A stretch of DNA of 37,833 nucleotides from Lentisphaeria bacterium (lineage in GTDB: Bacteria > Verrucomicrobiota > Lentisphaeria > Victivallales > Victivallaceae): contig JAGBZM010000030.1 in NCBI GenBank assembly GCA_017628235.1, positions 1 through 37,833 on the forward strand, read 5' to 3'. Every line of letters starts with the position of its first letter. Position 1 is the stretch's first letter. The notes under the pieces were generated by a model. It was given only the letters and a program-made list of their open reading frames with translations. It was not told the DNA's origin and ran no database searches. A program made the position numbers and the translations under genes. Positions 16,907 to 24,826 of this stretch are shown here, one piece after another.

Positions 16907-17500
16907 ATGAAAGAAACTTTGACACGCGGTATCGAATGGATTTCGCACAACCGATTCATTGAGAGAATCAGTGATGATGAATTTGTGCGGGGAGTGGTTT
17001 TCGGAGTTATTGCCGGGATCTTACTGTTGTTTATTCTGCGTTTTATCATCTGGCTTTTGATCCGGCGCAGAGCGTGCAGTGTACTGCATACTGCCGGACA
17101 ATCCGGTGAAATCAGTATCAGTTCCCACGCTGCTTCCGGAGTGATCCGCCATGCCGCAGAGGCACTGGAATGCCTGAACATCAGCAAGATCCGCATATAC
17201 CGCCGTTCAGGGAAATATGATATCGACATCCGGGCCAGAATGGATGCAGCCAAAGGTACGGCCCCGCAGTTGATGGACAAATTGACCCGGATCGTCAAAG
17301 AACAGATGCAGCAGGTTTTCGGTATCAGCAATGTAAACAGGGTCAGATTGACGATTATCTCCTGCAGCGGCCGGGCGGAAAAAGAGGATGTGCAGCTGAC
17401 CGTCGGGGAGCCGGGTGAGGCGGAACCGGCCGGTAAAGCGGAGGATATTCAGTTTGAAGCTGCGACCGGAGAAAAAGATGAAACTGCAGAAACAAAATAA
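16907..17500 (+). CDS. Membrane-anchored Asp23/AmaP-like protein
   Basis: 197 residues. An N-terminal amphipathic stretch and one or two hydrophobic passes at about 28-53 precede a basic RRR stop-transfer. A domain at about 65-150 begins GEISISSHAASGVIRHAAEA and continues with strands (IRIYRRSGKYDIDIRARMD) and an amphipathic helix (MDKLTRIVKEQMQQVFG). This is the pattern of the Asp23/AmaP (alkaline shock) family. The last 45 residues are acidic and disordered. Function in Gram-negatives is unknown; in Firmicutes these proteins line the membrane and relate to envelope stress. It has a GGAGAGGA ribosome site and overlaps maf by 23 bp. The family call rests on pattern, not on a search. Confidence 0.65.
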   Translation: MKETLTRGIEWISHNRFIERISDDEFVRGVVFGVIAGILLLFILRFIIWLLIRRRACSVLHTAGQSGEISISSHAASGVIRHAAEALECLNISKIRIYRRSGKYDIDIRARMDAAKGTAPQLMDKLTRIVKEQMQQVFGISNVNRVRLTIISCSGRAEKEDVQLTVGEPGEAEPAGKAEDIQFEAATGEKDETAETK

Positions 17501-18086
17501 TGAACCGGAGTTGTATCTGGCTTCGCAGTCGCCGCGCCGTCAGGAACTTTTGAAAAGATGTATAGCGGATTTCCGGGTGGAAACGGCTCCGGTCAAAGAG
17601 ATAAATGAGGCCGGTGATCTGCATGTCATACCCCGGATCAATGCTTCGATGAAAGCGGCGGCGGTGGCCAAACGCCATCGCAAGGATTTTATTCTCGGTG
17701 CGGATACGCTGGTGATTTGCGGCAAAGAGATCATGGGTAAACCGGCAGATCCGGCGGAAGCATCTGCGTTTCTCCGCAAATTGTCCGGCAGAACGCACGA
17801 AGTAGTCACCGGATTGGCTCTTATCTGCCTGCGGCGGAATATACACCTGATCTGGAGCGAAAGTTCACAGGTGACATTCAAAGAACTTTCAGATGCGGAT
17901 ATCGAAAAATATCTTTCCGAAGTGGATGTACTGGATAAAGCCGGAGCCTATGCCATTCAGGAGCATGGGGATATGCTGGTCAGTAATTATACCGGAGAAC
18001 TGGAAAATATTATCGGTCTGCCGCTGGTAAAACTGCAAGAGTATCTGGCGGAATTTTTTCCGCCTGCCGAACCGGAAAATGAGTGA
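17478..18086 (+). CDS. maf: Maf-family nucleoside triphosphate pyrophosphatase
   Basis: 202 residues from the ATG at 17478. The Maf signature LASQSPRRQELLKR begins near residue 14; the catalytic/metal segments ADTLVICGKEIMGKP, then LSGRTHEVVTGLAL, then DKAGAYAIQEHG are all present. Maf proteins hydrolyse dTTP, UTP or modified nucleotides and are tied to septum formation. The AGAYAIQ form is closest to the dTTP/UTP (YhdE-type) subgroup. The start lies inside the preceding gene (23 bp overlap) and the end overlaps the next gene by 8 bp. Confidence 0.94.
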   Translation: MKLQKQNNEPELYLASQSPRRQELLKRCIADFRVETAPVKEINEAGDLHVIPRINASMKAAAVAKRHRKDFILGADTLVICGKEIMGKPADPAEASAFLRKLSGRTHEVVTGLALICLRRNIHLIWSESSQVTFKELSDADIEKYLSEVDVLDKAGAYAIQEHGDMLVSNYTGELENIIGLPLVKLQEYLAEFFPPAEPENE

Positions 18087-18822
18087 ATTCCGTAAAATCT
18101 GCCGTCTGGCCGGAGAGAGTTGTGTCCGTTACCGTCTGACCGGTGACGGCGACCGGATACTGGTCGGATTGTCCGGCGGGAAAGACAGTTTTATTCTGAT
18201 GCATGTTCTGGATCATCTCCGGGAACATGCTCCGGTGAAATTTTCGCTGGCAGCGGCGACCTTCGATCCCGGTTTTCCCCATTTTGACAGTGACATGATC
18301 GCGCAATACTGCCGGGAACAGCACTGGGAGCATCACATCGTCAGGCTCAATATTCCGGAGATAATCCGTGAAAAGGGGATGGAGAAGTCCCCATGTGTAC
18401 TCTGTTCACGGTTGCGGCGGGGCAAATTGTACGGTCTGGCGCGGGAACTGCGCTGCAATAAACTTGCACTCGGTCAGCATTTGGATGATGTTATCACCAG
18501 TTTTTTCATGAGCGTCTGCCGGGGCCAGGGGATAAGTTCGATGGCTCCGCTGGTGCAGCCGCAGGACCCGGCGCATCCGGTACTTATCCGGCCGCTGGCA
18601 CTGGTCCCGGAAGGGCGGATAATCGCGGCGGCCGGGGAGTTCGATTTTCCCCGGTCAACCGGCATCTGTCAGTATGAAAAGGATGTCAATACCGGCGACC
18701 GGGCGGCGGTGGGAGAACTGCTGGCCCGTCTGGCTGAAAGGATCCCGGATCTCCGGGAGAATATAGCCCATTCACTCACCCGGATCGAGAGCCGGCATCT
18801 GTTGGTTCCTCCGGAGGATTGA
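18079..18822 (+). CDS. TtcA-like PP-loop tRNA thiolation protein
   Basis: 247 residues. The PP-loop SGGKDS at 32-37 activates the target base with ATP. The Cys pair PCVLCSRLRRGKLY (Cys106, Cys109) and Cys197 (STGICQYEKD) correspond to the three cysteines that hold the 4Fe-4S cluster in TtcA, which makes 2-thiocytidine 32 in tRNA. The LGQHLDDV motif is also present. It is a little shorter than E. coli TtcA, so it may belong to a related TtcA/TtuA-like subgroup. It is the last gene of the long plus-strand run and ends only 3 bp from the stop of the convergent oxidoreductase gene. Confidence 0.88.
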   Translation: MSEFRKICRLAGESCVRYRLTGDGDRILVGLSGGKDSFILMHVLDHLREHAPVKFSLAAATFDPGFPHFDSDMIAQYCREQHWEHHIVRLNIPEIIREKGMEKSPCVLCSRLRRGKLYGLARELRCNKLALGQHLDDVITSFFMSVCRGQGISSMAPLVQPQDPAHPVLIRPLALVPEGRIIAAAGEFDFPRSTGICQYEKDVNTGDRAAVGELLARLAERIPDLRENIAHSLTRIESRHLLVPPED

Positions 18823-18825
18823 AGT

Positions 18826-19791
18826 TCACTCCATTACCAGTTTTTCTCCGAGGGCAAAGAGTCTGACCGGAGATAACTTTGCTGTAAATTCATTCTGACA
18901 TCCGGCGGCATTGGTTCCGGCGGTTTTACCGGAAGCTACTGCATCCATGTACAAATTGAAGCATCTGCCGTTGAATTCAGCGGTATCTCCGGCTGCAAAA
19001 ATATCTTCCCGGGAACTTTGCATGCATTTATTGACGATCACCCCTCTGCCGCATTCGATCCCTGCGGTTTTGGCCAGAGTGAGATCCGGACGGCTGCCGG
19101 CGGCGAAGATCACCAATTCTGCCGGAAGTTCTTCTCCGGAAGCCAGAGTTACGCTCCGGGGAGTTATCCGGGCGGCACTGTCGCCGCAGATCAGCCGGAA
19201 ATGGTCGAGGGCATTGAGTCTGCCGGCCAGAGCATCAGCATCGCTTTCTGTCAGTTTGGCCGGAAAGAGGCGGGGAGAAGTTTCCACTACGGCAGTGTCG
19301 ATCTGCCGGGAGAGCAGACTGTCTGCGATCTCCAGACCCAATACGCCGCCGCCGATAATGACCGCATGTTTTACTCCCCGGTCCAACCGCCCGGACAATT
19401 GGATCATATCCTGACAGCTGCGCAGGACACAGGCATATTCTCCGCCCGGAACCGGAGGACGGAATGCTTCACTGCCGGTGGCAAGGATCAGCCGGTCAAA
19501 GGCGATCAATTCATTATTGGCCAGAAGCAGATTTTTACCTTTCACGGCCACCGCTTTGCATCCGGGCATGAAGTTGATATTTTCTCCGGTGAAAAAATCT
19601 GCCGGTTTGATATAGAATGTTTTTTCATCCACCTTTTTCCCGGCGGCGAGCAATCCGGAGAGAGCCGGACGCCGGTAAGGCAGACAATTTTCAGCACTGC
19701 AGAGAGTGATTCTGGCTGAAGCATCACATTTGCGGGCGGCAATGGCACTTTCCAGAGCCGCCGGGCCGCCGCCGGCTATGACGATATTCAT
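18826..19791 (-). CDS. FAD-dependent NAD(P)H oxidoreductase, rubredoxin-reductase-like
   Basis: 321 residues from ATG 19791. The N-terminal FAD loop is IAGGGPAALESA, the NAD(P)H loop is IIGGGVLGLEIADSL near mid-protein, and the second FAD motif is IFAAGDTAEFNG. There is no CxxxxC redox pair, so it is not a disulfide reductase; size and motifs are nearest to rubredoxin/NirB-type FAD reductases that pass electrons from NAD(P)H to a small acceptor. The electron acceptor is unknown and no rubredoxin gene is near. The start overlaps the ROK kinase stop by 4 bp and uses a run of Gs in that gene as ribosome site. The frame is open about 40 codons upstream without homology. Confidence 0.85.
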   Translation of the reverse strand: MNIVIAGGGPAALESAIAARKCDASARITLCSAENCLPYRRPALSGLLAAGKKVDEKTFYIKPADFFTGENINFMPGCKAVAVKGKNLLLANNELIAFDRLILATGSEAFRPPVPGGEYACVLRSCQDMIQLSGRLDRGVKHAVIIGGGVLGLEIADSLLSRQIDTAVVETSPRLFPAKLTESDADALAGRLNALDHFRLICGDSAARITPRSVTLASGEELPAELVIFAAGSRPDLTLAKTAGIECGRGVIVNKCMQSSREDIFAAGDTAEFNGRCFNLYMDAVASGKTAGTNAAGCQNEFTAKLSPVRLFALGEKLVME

Positions 19792-20771
19792 ATGATATTC
19801 CCCCCCTGTTCTTTGAGGTAATTCATGGCAGCGGCGATACCGGCGTAACTGCTGATCTCCCGTTTGAGGACACTGCAGACGATTTCGCAGCCATGACGCG
19901 GGGCTTCCCAACAGAATTTATCCAGATGCTTCAGGATCGGGTCGATATAAATATCACCGATGGCCCAGGCCAGAGTGCCGAGGATAAGTTTTTCCGGATT
20001 GAAGCTGTTGATGAATAATCCGAATGCCTGGGCATTGCGGAGGCTCATTTCTTCCCAGAGTTCAGCGGCATAGGCATCTCCGGCGCGGAAGGCTTTTTCC
20101 AGAAGCACCATATCCAGTTTGGCCGGATCGTTTTCGGAAAGTTCATTGAGCAGAGATTCCGGATGATCGGCGATCTCCTCCTGCATCCGGTGAGCCAGAG
20201 CCACTCCGCCGCAGTAGGCTTCATAACAGCCGTTGATGCCGCAGGAACACTTTCTGCCGTTGAGCTGGATGCAGATGTGTCCCAATTCTCCGGCACTGAG
20301 GGCCCGGTTGCCGCGCACCAGATTGCCGGCGGCAATGATCCCGCCGCCGATACCGGTACTCATGGTCAGATAGATCATATCACGGCATCCTTTGCCGGCA
20401 CCGAAGAACCATTCGGCCAATGCTCCGCAGTTGGCATCATTTTCAAAACATCCGGGAATACCCAGTTTTTCACGCATGAAGTCAAGAATAGGTACATTCC
20501 GCCATTTGGGGTTATTGGTCGGTTTGGTCATAATCCCCCGGGCCGCATCAGCCGGGAATGGGGCGGAAATACCGAATGCGGCGATATCAGAAAGTTTCAT
20601 TCCGGCCTCTTCGACCAGTCTCTTTGCTTCATTTGCCATCCAGGGCAGCACTTCCGCCGGATCGGTATTCCGGTTGTCCCGGCGGCTGGTGCCGTATAAT
20701 TTTCCTGTGTGATCTCCCAAACCGATACCGATTTTGGTACCGCCGATATCAAATCCGAGCAAGAGCGACAT
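19788..20771 (-). CDS. ROK-family sugar kinase (glucokinase-like)
   Basis: 327 residues. The ATP phosphate loop DIGGTK is at 8-13. The catalytic Asp is in ENDANCGA (about 110-117). The ROK zinc site is complete: His165, then Cys175, Cys177 and Cys182 in the KCSCGINGCYE motif. No N-terminal DNA-binding domain is present, so this is a kinase rather than a repressor. Glucose is the commonest substrate, with N-acetyl sugars or allose as alternatives. The ATG at 20771 is preferred over one 9 bp upstream because AAGGA is properly spaced only for it. A 22-bp palindrome lies in the divergent gap upstream. Confidence 0.9.
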   Translation of the reverse strand: MSLLLGFDIGGTKIGIGLGDHTGKLYGTSRRDNRNTDPAEVLPWMANEAKRLVEEAGMKLSDIAAFGISAPFPADAARGIMTKPTNNPKWRNVPILDFMREKLGIPGCFENDANCGALAEWFFGAGKGCRDMIYLTMSTGIGGGIIAAGNLVRGNRALSAGELGHICIQLNGRKCSCGINGCYEAYCGGVALAHRMQEEIADHPESLLNELSENDPAKLDMVLLEKAFRAGDAYAAELWEEMSLRNAQAFGLFINSFNPEKLILGTLAWAIGDIYIDPILKHLDKFCWEAPRHGCEIVCSVLKREISSYAGIAAAMNYLKEQGGNII

Positions 20772-20797
20772 AATATCCATCCTTTTTTATTGATTTT

Positions 20798-20826
20798 TTT
20801 ACTTTTGTCTCCTTGTAGAATATAAT
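20798..20826 (+). promoter_or_regulatory. Candidate tolQ promoter
   Basis: TTTACT (20798-20803) and TATAAT (20821-20826) are 17 bp apart, pointing at tolQ, whose ATG is at 20894 with an AGGAGA site. The -10 lies in one arm of the palindrome at 20819-20840. A second pair (TTGTAG/TATATT) overlaps and cannot be excluded. Confidence 0.5.
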
Positions 20827-20840
20827 ACCTGTATTATATT
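20819..20840. promoter_or_regulatory. 22-bp palindrome in the divergent ROK/tolQ gap
   Basis: AATATAATAC and GTATTATATT form perfect 10-bp arms around a CT centre. Each arm holds a TATAAT on one strand. It could be a shared operator for a dimeric regulator or a back-to-back -10 arrangement. The region is very AT-rich, so chance symmetry is easier here. Confidence 0.45.
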
Positions 20841-20893
20841 TTATAAAGTGACAATTCGGTTTTTTTTGATAATTTTTACACAGGAGACGGCAG

Positions 20894-21643
20894 ATGTCTG
20901 TTATTTTTGCTTCCGTTGCGGATACTCCCGGGGTCTATTATGCGTTTCAGAACAGTGATTCGGTGGGAAAAGCGATCGTGGTTTTGCTTATCATCGGCAG
21001 TATTCTCACCTGGACGGTGATGCTGGATAAGGCGTGGTCGCTTTACCGGGCGCGGCGGTTGTCTGCCCGTTTTATTGCCCTTTTTCACGAATATGGCGAA
21101 AAGAATATGCTGACCACTGCATTGCTCCGGGAAGCTGAATTAAACGGCGGTCCGGTCGCTGCGATCTACCGGGCCGGAGTGGAAAAGCTGTTGGATTTTT
21201 ATTCTGCCGGCGGCACTTCCGCCCGGGGTATCCCCGTGCCATGCCAGCTTTCTGAAGCGCAATACAATGCGGTGGAAGCGGTATTGGAAAGGGAGGTTTC
21301 CAGTCAGCTCAAAGAGTTGGAGACCCGCATCGGGGTATTGGCAACACTGGTCAGTCTGAGTCCTTTTTGCGGACTTTTCGGAACGGTCTGGGGGGTGATG
21401 ATGGCTTTCTGCGGTATCGCGGCGGCGGGAAAGAGTGATTTTACCGCCCTTGCTCCCGGTGTGGCCGGGGCGTTGTTGACGACGGTGGCCGGACTGGTGG
21501 TGGCGATCCCGTCACTGGTGGGATACAATTTGCTGACCGGTACGATCCGGCAGATGACGGTGATGATGGATAACTTTACCGAAGAATTCATGGTCTGCGT
21601 GAAACTTTCCCAGTTGAAATTTTCCCGCACCGACCGGAATTGA
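20894..21643 (+). CDS. tolQ: TolQ/ExbB-type proton channel subunit
   Basis: 249 residues. Three membrane segments are visible: about 25-42, and two in the conserved C-terminal block SPFCGLFGTVWGVMMAF and LAPGVAGALLTTVAGLVVAIPSLVGYN, which is the MotA/TolQ/ExbB domain. With TolR it forms an inner-membrane proton motor that energises TolA/TonB. TolQ is preferred over ExbB because a TolA-like protein with a long helical repeat is encoded two genes later. A good AGGAG site precedes the ATG. Confidence 0.9.
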   Translation: MSVIFASVADTPGVYYAFQNSDSVGKAIVVLLIIGSILTWTVMLDKAWSLYRARRLSARFIALFHEYGEKNMLTTALLREAELNGGPVAAIYRAGVEKLLDFYSAGGTSARGIPVPCQLSEAQYNAVEAVLEREVSSQLKELETRIGVLATLVSLSPFCGLFGTVWGVMMAFCGIAAAGKSDFTALAPGVAGALLTTVAGLVVAIPSLVGYNLLTGTIRQMTVMMDNFTEEFMVCVKLSQLKFSRTDRN

Positions 21644-21663
21644 ACCGGGAAAGGAGAGGATTT

Positions 21664-22074
21664 ATGCGCCGGAGAAGAAACCGTACCCCGATGGCAGCCA
21701 TCGATCAGATCAATGTGACTCCGTTGCTTGACCTGACATTTCTGCTGCTGATCGCCTTTATGATAACCATGCCGCTGATGGAGTACGGAACCAGTGTCAA
21801 ACCGCCTGAGATGAATGGCGATGATCTGCCGCAGGAAAATTTCACCACAGTGGAATTGGCCCGTGACGGTACTTATCTGTTGGATAAAAAGGTGGTTTCC
21901 CGCGAAGAACTGGCGGAAAATCTCCGGGCTTTGGCGTTGAAAGAACCCAAACCAGATCTGCTGGTGCGCGGTGACGGGAAACAGAATTATGCCAATGTGC
22001 TGGATCTTTTGAAACTGGCCCGTACCTGCGGATTCAAAGATGCCATGCTGGTAACTTCGGCGGAGGGAAAATAA
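21664..22074 (+). CDS. tolR: TolR/ExbD-type motor subunit
   Basis: 136 residues from the ATG at 21664, which has an AGGAGAGG site; an earlier in-frame TTG overlapping the tolQ stop is less likely. A short basic cytoplasmic start (RRRRNR) precedes INVTPLLDLTFLLLIAFMI, a single membrane helix with the conserved Asp in LLDLTF that carries protons. The periplasmic domain follows with VELARDGTYLLDKKVVSREEL and LLVRGDGKQNYANVLDLLKLA, typical of TolR/ExbD. It ends 1 bp before tolA. Confidence 0.9.
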   Translation: MRRRRNRTPMAAIDQINVTPLLDLTFLLLIAFMITMPLMEYGTSVKPPEMNGDDLPQENFTTVELARDGTYLLDKKVVSREELAENLRALALKEPKPDLLVRGDGKQNYANVLDLLKLARTCGFKDAMLVTSAEGK

Positions 22075-22075
22075 G

Positions 22076-23089
22076 ATGTTCCGCCGTTTCAGCCGCCGTA
22101 CTGTATTGCTCTCCGTGATATTGGCTTTGCATGTGGCCATTATCTTCGGACCGGTGGGCTGTTATTGGTTGAAAGAGGATGAAAATAAGCAGAAAGACAT
22201 TGCATTTAAAGTGCAGTTGGGTGGTCAGGAACCGTCTCACGCTCCCGAAGTCGATCTGCCGGAACGTTTGCGCCCTGCGCCCGGAGAGGTGAATGTGCCG
22301 CCTCCTCCGCCGCCGGATATGCAGGCGGCATTAGAGAAACAGCTTCAGCAGGAGAAAGCGGAAAAACTGGCGCGGGAAAAAGCCGCCGAAGCTGCCAGAG
22401 TGAAAGCCGCACAGGAAAAGGCGAAGAAGCTGGCACAGGAAAAAGCAAAGAAACTCGCGCAGGAGAAAGCGAAAAAAGCCCGCCTGGAAGCTGAGAAAAA
22501 ACGGTTGGCTGAGGCGCGGATCAAAGCAGCCAGAGAAAAAGCGGCCAGAGAAAAAGCGGCTAAACTGGCGCAGGAGAAAGCCCGAAAGCTCGCACAGGAA
22601 AAGGCCCGCCGGGAAGCGGAAAAAAGACGCCGGGAACAGCAGTCGGTTTATCAGGACCCCCGATCGAAAAATTGGGACCCGGACAAAGTTGCCACTCCGC
22701 GCGGGGGGCAGAACTTCAACCCCAATGTGAAAATCGGCAGCAGAGATACCGGGCAGAAGTACGGCAAACAGGATAACCGCACTCCCGCCGGCGGAGCCAA
22801 CGCCGCCAGCGAAGCGGCATGGAAGGCATTTTCTGAATCATTGAGAAAGATCGTTTTTGATAAATGGCAGCGGCCGGCCGGTATCTGGATCGATGACGAG
22901 ACGGCGGCGGTCATCAGCATCCGGCTGGATAAAAACGGGCGGGTCATCGGTAAAAAAGTCGCTAAAAACAGTCCCAATGCGGCAGTGAATGATTCAGCCA
23001 GACGGCTTTTGCGGGATCTCAATCAACTGCCCAAGCCGCCGGGGAACAGCGATTCTCCCTGGCTGCAGCTGGTGCTGATTCCAGAATAA
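22076..23089 (+). CDS. tolA: TolA/TonB-like energy-transducing protein
   Basis: 337 residues in three parts. An N-terminal membrane helix spans about 9-30. A Pro-rich link (PPPPPP at 75-80) is followed by a charged Ala/Lys/Glu helix at about 82-190 built of imperfect repeats (LAQEKAKK, AAREK and LAQEKARK variants). A small C-terminal domain at about 245-337 has AFSESLRKIVFDKW and a TonB/TolA-like SIRLDKNGRVIGKKVAKNS. It would span the periplasm and couple the TolQR motor to the outer membrane. No tolB or pal is found after it, unlike the usual tol-pal operon. The repeat codes for in-frame length variation. Confidence 0.85.
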   Translation: MFRRFSRRTVLLSVILALHVAIIFGPVGCYWLKEDENKQKDIAFKVQLGGQEPSHAPEVDLPERLRPAPGEVNVPPPPPPDMQAALEKQLQQEKAEKLAREKAAEAARVKAAQEKAKKLAQEKAKKLAQEKAKKARLEAEKKRLAEARIKAAREKAAREKAAKLAQEKARKLAQEKARREAEKRRREQQSVYQDPRSKNWDPDKVATPRGGQNFNPNVKIGSRDTGQKYGKQDNRTPAGGANAASEAAWKAFSESLRKIVFDKWQRPAGIWIDDETAAVISIRLDKNGRVIGKKVAKNSPNAAVNDSARRLLRDLNQLPKPPGNSDSPWLQLVLIPE

Positions 23090-23101
23090 GGAAACTATAT
23101 T

Positions 23102-24094
23102 ATGCAGTATGTCGGACATTTGGACAGGCATGACCCGCTTTACGGATATTTATGCATCTGTATTATGCCGCAGGTGGGTGCGGATGGGCGGTGCGGATTC
23201 CGGGTTTTTTCTAGTAATTCTTCTCATGCGGTTTACATTTACGAAGACCGGGCCAGCGGTAAACGGGTGGTCGGCAAATATTTTTTCACTCCCGGCAAAG
23301 ATGACTGGGAACATGCGAAAAACAAAATGCAGCGGGAATATGATAATATTGCCGAATTACGCAGCTATACCGGTGAAAATCATTATGTCGCCCGCGCTCT
23401 GGGGTGCAATGAAGTTCTCAATTGTCTGCTGGTTACGGAATATTGTTACGGTGAAGCTCTGGATGCGGTCATCATGCGGGCGATCCGGGATAATGATTCC
23501 GGTCATCTGTACGGTAAGCTGACGGCATTGAGCAGTTTTCTGGCGACTGTCCATAACCGTTCCGCCAGGCCGGTGATGGTCGACTTTCAGAAGGTTTGCC
23601 GTTATTTTGATACTGTTGCCGGTCATCTGGCGGCGATCCTCTCTCCCGGCGAGGTGGAATATTTGCATTTTCTCTGCAACCGCTACCGCCACGACCCGGT
23701 GATGTATCAGGATCAGGAAGTTCTGGTGCATGGTGATGCGACTCCGGCCAACTTTTTTTTCGGTGACGGCAATTATGTCATCACCTTTGATCTGGAACGT
23801 ATGCAGCGCAGTGACCGGATCTTTGATGTCGGACGGATCGCCGGTGAATTGCAGCACTTTTTTCTCCGGCACACCGGCAACAAGTATGCCGCTGAACCGT
23901 TTATCGGCCACTTTCTGTGGGAATATGCCGGGTGGTTCCCCGACCGTCAGGCGGCTTTTGCTTCGATCACGGTCCGGGTGCCGTTTTATCTGGGAATGAA
24001 TCTGCTGCGGATCGCCCGCAATGAATATCTGCCATTGGATTACCGGCGGCAACTGGTTGCCGAAGCTGTACTGGCATTGCGGAAAACGGAGTGA
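23102..24094 (+). CDS. APH-fold small-molecule kinase
   Basis: 330 residues. The aminoglycoside phosphotransferase/choline kinase fold is shown by the Brenner motif HGDATPANFFF (His210, Asp212, Asn217) and the metal-binding Asp230 in YVITFDLERM, with a conserved ending segment FDVGRIAGEL. The N-terminal lobe carries VVGKYFF with the probable ATP Lys and a later acidic helix (MQREYDNIAELR). The substrate is unknown; family members phosphorylate antibiotics, choline, homoserine or sugars. It sits 12 bp after tolA and 4 bp before a HAD protein, so a phosphorylation/dephosphorylation pair is possible. Nothing marks it as a resistance gene. Confidence 0.85.
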   Translation: MQYVGHLDRHDPLYGYLCICIMPQVGADGRCGFRVFSSNSSHAVYIYEDRASGKRVVGKYFFTPGKDDWEHAKNKMQREYDNIAELRSYTGENHYVARALGCNEVLNCLLVTEYCYGEALDAVIMRAIRDNDSGHLYGKLTALSSFLATVHNRSARPVMVDFQKVCRYFDTVAGHLAAILSPGEVEYLHFLCNRYRHDPVMYQDQEVLVHGDATPANFFFGDGNYVITFDLERMQRSDRIFDVGRIAGELQHFFLRHTGNKYAAEPFIGHFLWEYAGWFPDRQAAFASITVRVPFYLGMNLLRIARNEYLPLDYRRQLVAEAVLALRKTE

Positions 24095-24098
24095 AATT

Positions 24099-24824
24099 AT
24101 GATAAAAGCGTTATTGTTCGATCTCAATGGTACATTGATCGATATCCTGACCAGTGAAAGTGATGAAACGGTTTACCGGGTTACAGCCAACTTTTTGAGT
24201 TACAATGAAGTACAGATATCTCCCGAAAAGTTGAAAGAGGAGTACTTCAATATTCTGCATCAGCAGAAAAATGAAAGCACAGAGCAGTTCCCGGAATTTG
24301 ATGTTGTTGCCCTTTTTGCCCGGATCATTGAGAAATACCGTGTATCCGGCAGCAGCGGTGGAGACCCGGCTGCTGCCGCCCGGGTTTTCCGGGCTGCCGG
24401 CAGATATAAACTTGAGTTGTATCCGCAGGTCAGGGAAACGCTGCTGGCTCTCAAGCCATATTACCGGATGGCGGCGGTATCCGACGGTCAGAGCATCTGG
24501 GCGTTGCCGGAATTGGCCGCCACCGGACTGACCAGACTCTTTGAAACGGTCACGATTTCCAGCGATCACGGCTTCCGCAAGCCGGATAAAAGGATGTATG
24601 AAATGACTCTGCGTCAGATGGAATTGACACCGCAGGAGGTAATTTTTGTCGGCAATGATATGTTCCGCGATGTTTACGGAGCGCATGTTTGCGGGATGAA
24701 AACGGTATTTTTCCGTTCCAATCAGGGGGATCATGACTTTCACGGCGCAGAAGCGGATTACATTATTTATAACTTCTCCGAATTGCGCCGTGCGGTGGAA
24801 TTTATTACCGGCAGGATGAATTGA
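24099..24824 (+). CDS. HAD-superfamily hydrolase with an unusual DxN first motif
   Basis: 241 residues from ATG 24099. Motif I is LLFDLNGTLID: Asp8 is the nucleophile, but the second Asp of the normal DxDGT is Asn10. Motif II is AVSDGQ (Ser128), motif III is FRKPDK (Lys161) and motif IV is FVGNDMFRDVYGA (Asp187, Asp191). The helical cap lies at about 15-110. In phosphatases the second Asp is the general acid, so the Asn suggests altered or slower phosphatase activity, or a different reaction. It follows the APH-fold kinase by 4 bp. Its stop is 2 bp from the stop of the convergent thioredoxin gene. Confidence 0.85.
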   Translation: MIKALLFDLNGTLIDILTSESDETVYRVTANFLSYNEVQISPEKLKEEYFNILHQQKNESTEQFPEFDVVALFARIIEKYRVSGSSGGDPAAAARVFRAAGRYKLELYPQVRETLLALKPYYRMAAVSDGQSIWALPELAATGLTRLFETVTISSDHGFRKPDKRMYEMTLRQMELTPQEVIFVGNDMFRDVYGAHVCGMKTVFFRSNQGDHDFHGAEADYIIYNFSELRRAVEFITGRMN

Positions 24825-24826
24825 GC

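Noticed and set aside
22380..22620. Repetitive DNA considered as a CRISPR-like or satellite repeat
   Set aside because: It encodes the Ala/Lys/Glu helical repeats of TolA and has no regular spacers.
23102..24094. APH-fold kinase as an antibiotic resistance gene
   Set aside because: Only general kinase motifs are present, and it lies in a conserved-looking envelope gene run with no mobile element nearby.
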